From Anolis sagrei (taxonomy: Eukaryota; Chordata; Lepidosauria; Squamata; Anolidae), in contig NC_090022.1 of NCBI RefSeq assembly GCF_037176765.1, positions 75,207,209-75,271,208 on the forward strand: DNA of 64,000 bases. The letters are read 5' to 3'. The position numbers and the translations under genes are program-made. Below the pieces are notes generated by a model, which ran no database searches, was not told the origin of the DNA, and was given only the letters and a program-made list of their open reading frames with translations. Numbering within the stretch: position 1 is the first letter of the stretch; every line of letters begins with the position of its first letter. Below, piece after piece: positions 58,132-64,000 of the stretch.

Positions 58132-58349
58132 ATCTATATAGATAAGTCTATATAGATATCCTCATGAGAGGGTATCAAGAAGGAATCTCAACCTTACAAA
58201 AGCCAAAAAGCAGGTGACTTGTTAAGAATACATAATGTTTCAACATCTAAGACTTATCAGGTTATCCATGAATTAATTAAAACCAAAGATAGAAAAAAAA
58301 AGTGTAACACAGCCATTCAAAAGAGTGGTAGCAAACAGCCCGGCAGCAT

Positions 58350-58735
58350 ACTGGATATACTCAACTATAAGCCAAGCTCCTATATATATAATTCAGGGGC
58401 AAGTTAGGGGGCCTAAATTCAGAATTTTGGTATGGCCCATAGATAAGTCAAGGATCATTGTACAGAGAGGGAAAAGCGCCTATGACCAGTCAGAGGGGCA
58501 GCCCTGTCCAGGCATTCATAGAGCCCAAAGTGGTGCCCGGGGGGGGGGGGAGAATAAAGGAGGTTGGCACCTCTGTTAGGTTCTGGGTCTGACTGAGCTT
58601 TTGCCTTTTGTCACTTTACTCAGGGAAGAAGATAATTCCCTTTTTGATAAGACTTAAAATACAGTATTCAGGTTGACACGGGTTGATTTTTTTAAGTAAC
58701 ACTTCTCGAATTATACATCGGTATATAGGGATAAG
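58350..58735. repeat. TIR element, ATACTC-family, uninterrupted copy
   Basis: GGATATACTCAACTATAAGCC at the left, GAGGGGCAGCCCTG.. and GTTGGCACCTCTGTTAGG inside, and CGAATTATACATCGGTATATAGGG at the right. It serves as the reference for the split copy at 6840-7500. A 12-G run lies at 58539-58550. Confidence 0.6.
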
Positions 58736-58739
58736 TAAT

Positions 58740-59080
58740 TCCTCAAGCTGAAATACTAATAAACATATTACCAATATGCAAAGGAGCTCTGGATCCTAAA
58801 TAAAAAGTCTGGCAGTAGGCAAAACCATTAAAGCAGAGCTTTCCAAACAATGTGTCTTTAATGTGTTGCCTTTAGTATATAGGTGTATCATGAAAGTAAC
58901 AAGAAACCTCTGAGTATGCAAAATAAGCAGTAGATCACATTTATAAATGTATAAATGATACATGTTCTGTCTCCATACACTTCATTATTGCAATTTATGT
59001 GTCCATATCTCTTATAAGGGATTGGCTTGACCTTCGGTTTGATAGTAAAACTGAATCACTCTGTTGTGAAATTATGCACA
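58740..59080. other. Intergenic, nothing recognised
   Basis: AT-rich, no frame or repeat that can be supported. Confidence 0.4.
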
Positions 59081-59084
59081 TCTA

Positions 59085-59272
59085 AGACTGGATCTACACT
59101 ACCATATAATCCAGTTTCTGAATCCAAATTATCTGCTTTGAACAGGAGTATGTGTCTACAGTGCCATACAATCCAGCTCAAAGCAGATAATCTGGGTTCA
59201 AAAACCGGATTACATGCCAAATGCAGTTCAAAACATTCATTCATTCATTAGGTGTGGAATGGGGCCTAAGAA
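59085..59272. repeat. MITE family A
   Basis: GGATCTACACTACCATATAATCCAG at the left, AAAGCAGATAATCTGG in the centre and GTGTGGAATGGGGCCTAAG at the right, with an inverted repeat layout. CTAAG occurs at both borders. Confidence 0.72.
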
Positions 59273-59488
59273 GTGTGTCATCAACAGGAATTATTTGGAA
59301 AGAAATCTCAAAGGAGAAAAGCCTGATATAATTTGGTACGGGCAGGGTGAGAAATACCGGGTTTGGTATTGATATTGTAGAAGGAGGGCAGTTTAAGAGC
59401 CATTTATCCCAAAGGAGTTTCCCAGAGGGCTGCTCTCTTCCTGAGGCATTGATTGGGTAACAGGCCCCAAGTGCTGGCTCTCAGGGGC

Positions 59489-59503
59489 GGGGGGGGGGGG
59501 GGG
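59489..59503 (+). repeat. G homopolymer, 15 G
   Basis: Run of 15 G, preceded by GGGGC and inside a GC-rich patch (59440-59600) without a recognisable promoter or gene. Confidence 0.9.
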
Positions 59504-59769
59504 AGTTCTAAGGGGCAAAGGTTCCGTGGCAGTTGAAGCCTCGGCGGGGAGAGGAGGGGCACCAGGAGGTCCCAGATCCAGCTGTTGACATCCGGGTTTA
59601 ACACAGGTTGGGAGCAGTTGCTGGTTTACCCCACATTCGTTTTACAATCGAGACACCTTGGTAAACCGTGTATATTCACACTTGATTCTTCCAGGTAGTT
59701 TGGTGTGCAAAAGGTACGTCATGTGGGTTAATGCTCCTTCAAACTGGCTGGCCACCCATCCATTTAGTT

Positions 59770-60027
59770 CAATGGTTTCCAACCTTTTTTTGATCAGGGA
59801 CCTCTTTGACCAGGGACCACTCTCCAACATTAGTACCCAAAGGGTTACGAATCAGTTTTTGGTCAACTTTAGATTTAGTTTGGTTATCTAGGGTGTTGAT
59901 TCCTAAAATTGCATTGGATAGACCACATCAGCTCTAGTTTCTGATACAGAACATATGCTATCCAGTAGTCGCCATCTGCTCACCCACCGAAAACTATATT
60001 TAATAATCTAGAGGCGCTGAACCACTG
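59770..60027. mobile_element. Non-autonomous hAT transposon
   Basis: The left end CAATGGTTTCCAACCTTTTTTTG and right end GGCGCTGAACCACTG are inverted repeats of the CAGTGGTTCTCAACC class. The flanks ATTTAGTT (59762-59769) and ATTTAGTC (60028-60035) form an 8-base duplication with one mismatch. 258 bases, no coding capacity. Confidence 0.85.
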
Positions 60028-60182
60028 ATTTAGTCAAAGCGTGCTTCAAAGTTTTAAAAGGATTAATGTTCACAATACACTATTTTAATCTGTGAAGTGA
60101 GGCAAAGTAATTTGTTTTAATGGCTGCATCTCTAAGCAGAGGAGGCTGATCATTGGTGCCTTGATGGTGTTCATAAGACGGA

Positions 60183-61172
60183 TCTTTTGTTGTTGTTCAT
60201 TCGTTCAGTTGTTTCCGACTCTTCGTGACCTCATGGACCAGTCCACACCAGAGCTCCCTGTTGGCCGTCACCTCCCCCAGCTCCTTCAGAGTCAAGCCAG
60301 TCACTTCAAGGATGCCATCCCTCCATCTTGCCCTCTTCCTTTTTCCTTCCATTTTCCCCAGCATAATTGTCTTCTCTAAGCTTTCCTGTCTCTTCATGAT
60401 GTGGCCAAAGTGCTTCAACTTTGTCTCTAATATCCTTCTCTCCAATGAGCAGTTGGGCTTTATTTCCTGAAGTATGGACTGGTTGGATCTTCTCGCAGTC
60501 CAAGGCACTCTCAGAACTTTCCTCCAACACCACAGTTCAAAAGCATCTATCTTCCTTTGCTCAGCCTTCCCTATAATCCAGCTCTCACATCCATAGGTGA
60601 CTACGGGGAATACCATTGCTTTAACTGTGCGGATCTTCGTTGCCAGGGTGATGCCTCTACTCTTCACTATTCTATTGAGATTGGACATTGCTCTCCTCCC
60701 AAGAAGTAAGCATCTCCTGATTCACTGGCTGCAGTCCGTGTCTGCAGTAATCTTTGCACCTAGAAATACAAAGTCTGTCATGGCCTCCACGTTTTCTTCC
60801 TCTATTTCCCAGTTGTCAATCATTCTTGTCATAATCTTGTTTTTTTTTTATGTTTAGCTGCAACCCAGCTTTTGCACTTTCTTCTTTCACCTTGATTAGA
60901 AGGCTCCTCAGCTCCTCCTCACTTTCAGCCATCAAAGCGATGTCATCTGCATATATAAGATTGTTAATGTTTCTTCCAGCAATTTTCACCCCAGCCTTGC
61001 ATTCGTCAAGCCCCACACATCGCATGATGTGTTCTGCATACAAGTTGAATAGGTTGGGTGAGAGTATACAACCCTGCCGTACACCTTTCCCAATCTTGAA
61101 CCAGTCTGTTGTTCCATGGTCAGTTCTTACTGTTGCTACTTGGTCCTTATACAGATTCCTCAGGAGATCTTA
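60183..61172 (-). mobile_element. BovB (RTE clade) LINE, 5' truncated
   Basis: The reverse strand encodes AGRNINNLIYADDIALMAES (reverse transcriptase YADD) and, in frame 60688-60197, VFPVVTYGCESWIIGKAEQR then FELWCWRKVLRVPWTARRSN and IMLGKMEGKRKRARWRDGI. This is the diagnostic C terminus of BovB. The 3' end (GAGTCGGAAACAACTGAACG, AATGAACAACAACAA) is at 60183-60235. The copy is about 1 kb and has small disruptions, one at a T run near 60840. Confidence 0.92.
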
Positions 61173-61322
61173 CTCACTATGAAACAGTGGTTGGGGTTTG
61201 CCTGAGGTAGATTTCACTTCAAATAGAAATAGGGACCCATCATCCTTTAAAGATGCACTGGATTTTAGCTCCCAGAAGCTATGGCCAGCATGGTAAGTCA
61301 TCATGAAAGTTGTAGTCCAAAA

Positions 61323-61431
61323 CAGTGGTTCTCGTGCTTTTGTCTTTTGGATTATTTGGACCTCGCCTCCCAGAAATAGTCAGGAATGCTGGGAGCTGAA
61401 GTCCCCAAGGGCCACAGTTTGAAGAGCACTG
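61323..61431. repeat. hAT-type MITE, eroded
   Basis: CAGTGGTTCTCGTGCTTTTG at the left, with CCACAGTTTGAAGAGCACTG at the right as its inverted partner. The interior GGGAGCTGAAGTCC matches the copy at 25391. Confidence 0.6.
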
Positions 61432-62190
61432 ATCTAAAAACAATTGAGAGAACTGAAGCTTTCTGACACAGACATTGATATTAAGGTATATTGCAGATGA
61501 GTCCTTAGGAAATATGACATTGCTTAATAATGGCAGGACTTCTATAAGATGGAGAACACATAATTTTAAGGTCTGTTTTAAAATCTTACCTTTACTAAGT
61601 GTAACCCCAGGCAAAGTGTAACCCCAGGATTACAAACAGTCTCAAGGCTGTTCTTGCAAAACTTCAGCCATCCAAACTTGCTGGCTGGCTCCATCTCCTG
61701 AAAGCTTCCAGAAGCAGCAATTTGTAAAGTTCTGGTCAGTTCCCTGGTGTTTTTATTAGCACTTGTGGGTGACCATGCAGTCTCTGAATAGTCCCAGGAG
61801 TGTTTTCCCCAACTTGCAGTTTCTAAGCCTTGCATTAAAAAAATACTTTTATATCTAATTAATCCAGTTATTGGCTATATGAAATAGACACACTATGGGC
61901 TGAGTGAGGCTGTGAAACTATTTCTCCCCAGTTAAAGTCTATGTATATATTCAAATATTAATATCATCTTGAGAAGCTCTGGACTATGCCTTTTTAAAAG
62001 TTAAATTCAGCAGCCATGTTTTAAGAAACAAATTATTTGAAATATTTTGTGTTTGTCATCTAAATTAAGATTCGATAATAGGTGTCAGAAGATATTACAA
62101 CTTACTGCAAGAGAGGATCTTCCAGATGTCTTTGGTCTACAGTTTCCATGAGTCTTTGCATCATAGCCAAAAACTTATGGGAACTACAGT
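61432..62190. other. Intergenic, no gene recognised
   Basis: No clear feature; a GTGTAACCCCAGG direct duplication occurs at 61599-61628. Confidence 0.4.
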
Positions 62191-62290
62191 CTAGGGATGC
62201 ATCTACACTGCCTCCCCAAACAACAAATCCCAGGATTCCATTGCAGAGCTATGGCAGTTAACGTAGTGTCAAAGTAGTGGGCTTCTATGA
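62191..62290. repeat. MITE family B fragment
   Basis: GGATGCATCTACACTGCCTCC, then AACAAATCCCAGGATTCCATTGC and GCTATGGCAGTTAACGTAGTGTCAAAG, parts of family B in the usual order with the centre deleted. Confidence 0.6.
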
Positions 62291-62529
62291 CAATGGAGAT
62301 TTGAACCTTGGTCTCCCAGAGTCCTAGATGCAACCCAGAACAACTTGGAAGGCAGTAGTTACCCATTCTTACATTAAAGTCTGACAAACGTTAGGAATGA
62401 TCCACTGCTTTGTTGCAGAAGGGGCCGACAGCTTGGTGTCATTGCTAGTGAGTTGGTTAATCTACTCCAACAGTTTATTTCCTTCAATAACCAAGCCTTG
62501 ACACAATGGGATACTTTTCTTCAGGTGAG

Positions 62530-62951
62530 ATGTCGGAAAAGCTAAACCGTTGTCGTAAGGAGCTTGCTGCTGCTATTGGCCGAGCTATGGAAGACCTCTC
62601 CGTTCCTCCCCTGGCTTCCCAAGACCCCGCTGCTGACCAGAGCTCTGATTTACCCACGGCACGGCCCCCAACGCCCCCCAACGAAGAACCCTCTAATCAG
62701 AAAGGAGAAAGCACCCCACCCACTGTGTATTGCCCTCAGGTCTCCTTACCAGTGGCCTCTACTTCTGAAAAAGAGAACCCCCTCTTCAGGCAAAATCTAA
62801 TTCCAGTAACTGTGGCCCCCAACATTCAATACTCAAAACGGGAGCCCCTGTCAAGCAAGGAAAACACATGGCTACATCCTCCAATTTTCATAGCCGACAG
62901 ACAGTTTTTTCTCAGCTTAGAAGACAGCGAGGGGAGAAAACAGCATCTAAG
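62530..62951 (+). CDS. C3orf62: C3orf62 homologue, first coding exon (gene continues past window)
   Basis: The frame from ATG 62530 begins MSEKLNRCRKELAAAIGRAM, close to human C3orf62 [20 protein letters not shown] as I recall it. A second match is REPLSSKENTWLH against RKPLTSKENVLMH, and the exon ends near GRKQHLR, aligning with human WRKENLR. A polypyrimidine-AG (62523-62524) sits just before the start and AG|GTATGC gives a donor at 62952, so this exon encodes about 140 residues and continues in phase 2. An in-frame ATG at 62506 lies before the acceptor. The protein is Pro- and Ser-rich with no domain I can name; its function is poorly known. Position and strand fit human linkage next to USP4. 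The later exons (acidic C terminus) are not in this window. Confidence 0.87.
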
Positions 62952-63126
62952 GTATGCTTTATCTGTCTCAGACCTAATTTCTTTTGTGTGATGAAAAGCA
63001 TCTGAACAGCCAATTTAAAGAAATATGGAATTTGCTTTTTTTTCAAAATTATTGTGACCATTTTATTGTATTAGCTGAAGTGATACCAACATGTTAAGTT
63101 GTATCACAATTTTATACTTTTCTACT

Positions 63127-63535
63127 TAGAAGCAAGTTCCCCTTTCCTGGCGGGGATGAGGGACAGGGCCTTCTCTGTGGTGGCCCCTCGGATGTGGAAC
63201 ACCCTTCCCATGGACATTAGCTCAGCCCCTTCGTTAATGGTGTTTCGAAGAAAACTAAAAACCTGGCTGTTTGAACAGGTGTTCAGATAAATAGTGCAAT
63301 TGAACGATGAATATAGGAAACGGAATTATAGATGACGAATTGGATCACGATTTTAGTTACGAGACGTTAATGTGTTGTTATTGATGTGTCATTATTTTGT
63401 ATATTATGCTGTTAATGGTTTTAAATATTGTATGTTGTACGATTGACTTTTTTGCTCTTGTGAACCGCGTTGAGTCGCCTACGGGCTGAGAAACTGCGGT
63501 ATACAAGCAAAGTAAGTAAATAAATAAATAAATTT
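63127..63535 (+). repeat. L2/CR1-like LINE 3' end
   Basis: Translates as RDRAFSVVAPRMWNTLP, then [20 protein letters not shown] and stop, followed by a 3' UTR, GAACCGCGTTGAGTCGCCTACGGGCTGAG and a TAAATAAATAAATAAAT tail. Same family as 25905-26415, heavily 5' truncated. It lies inside the expected first intron of C3orf62. Confidence 0.8.
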
Positions 63536-64000
63536 ATGAAGGACTACAACATTAAGCCAGACTTTTGTTGGTGACACATGGCAGCAATGACCATTGATGG
63601 ACATTGGGTAAGGAGGAATCCACTGCCTCCTTCTACAATGCCTGCTCCCTTGCCAAAATGGCATCTCAAAAGAACCAGGGTATTTCCTAATAACAATGGG
63701 TGGGCAAGGAGGCACCCAGCAACACTCCAGCTTCATTTGGTGAGTAGAGATAGCGGTCAGCCACCTGGATCACCAGCATTACGTCCTATATTTCTCACTG
63801 AAGGCATGGCTTTCCCTTCCCTCAGCAGCCCAATTGCAGTTGTCCAGCACCTGGACACCTGTTCCCTCAAGCTGGTAACTGGCACTGTCAAATTGTGTTG
63901 CACACCTGCAGAATGGGAGTAGTAACAGAGGCAAGACAGTCTGTTCCATTGCTTACTGTTCGCTATCAGCTGCAATCTGTTAAAATTTTATGCCACTAAG
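63536..64000. other. Presumed C3orf62 intron, unassigned
   Basis: The next C3orf62 exon is not found here. 63570-63740 may be an uncharacterised repeat (GGTGACACATGGCAGCAATGACC..), but I cannot assign it. Confidence 0.4.

Overview
The window is nuclear DNA of a squamate reptile, most likely an iguanian lizard close to Anolis. The evidence is a set of Sauria-type tRNA SINEs, a BovB (RTE) LINE, a lizard-style L1, L2/CR1 remnants and dense families of palindromic MITEs, together with intron-rich vertebrate genes. The species call is inference; I could not run a search.

Three host genes lie on the + strand in the order GPX1 - USP4 - C3orf62. This is the order and relative orientation I recall from human 3p21.31 (RHOA - GPX1 - USP4 - C3orf62). 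GPX1 (coding 4322-4552 and 7938-8288) is a two-exon selenoprotein of 193 residues with an in-frame TGA read as selenocysteine and a clear SECIS hairpin in the 3' UTR (8870-8908). USP4 (11434-47941) is complete: 22 coding exons that join in phase to 963 codons plus stop, with DUSP, ubiquitin-like and USP catalytic regions and the Cys and His boxes intact. C3orf62 is partial: its first coding exon is at 62530-62951 and the rest lies beyond the window.

Layout: 1-4080 is repeat-rich intergenic DNA (LINE fragments, MITEs; RHOA expected upstream but not recognised). 4081-4321 is the GPX1 promoter, with TATA, two GC boxes and an NRF1-like palindrome. 4322-9020 is GPX1. 9021-11220 is intergenic with SINE, hAT and nested MITEs. 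11220-11900 is the USP4 CpG-rich promoter and exon 1. 11434-48170 is USP4, whose introns carry L2, CR1, Tigger-like, Sauria SINE, Penelope-like and TIR-element insertions. 50156-57732 is a near-intact L1 with matching target-site duplications. 57733-62500 holds a young SINE, MITEs, a hAT and a reverse-strand BovB. 62525-64000 holds C3orf62 exon 1 and a LINE 3' end.

GPX1 (peroxide removal) and USP4 (deubiquitination) are neighbours by conserved linkage, not an operon, although both promoters carry the same NRF1-like motif. I found no CRISPR array, tRNA or rRNA gene, and nothing I would call a new biological system. The points most worth a second look are the selenocysteine decoding, the BovB copy, the young L1, the large palindromes and the polypyrimidine block in USP4 intron 21.
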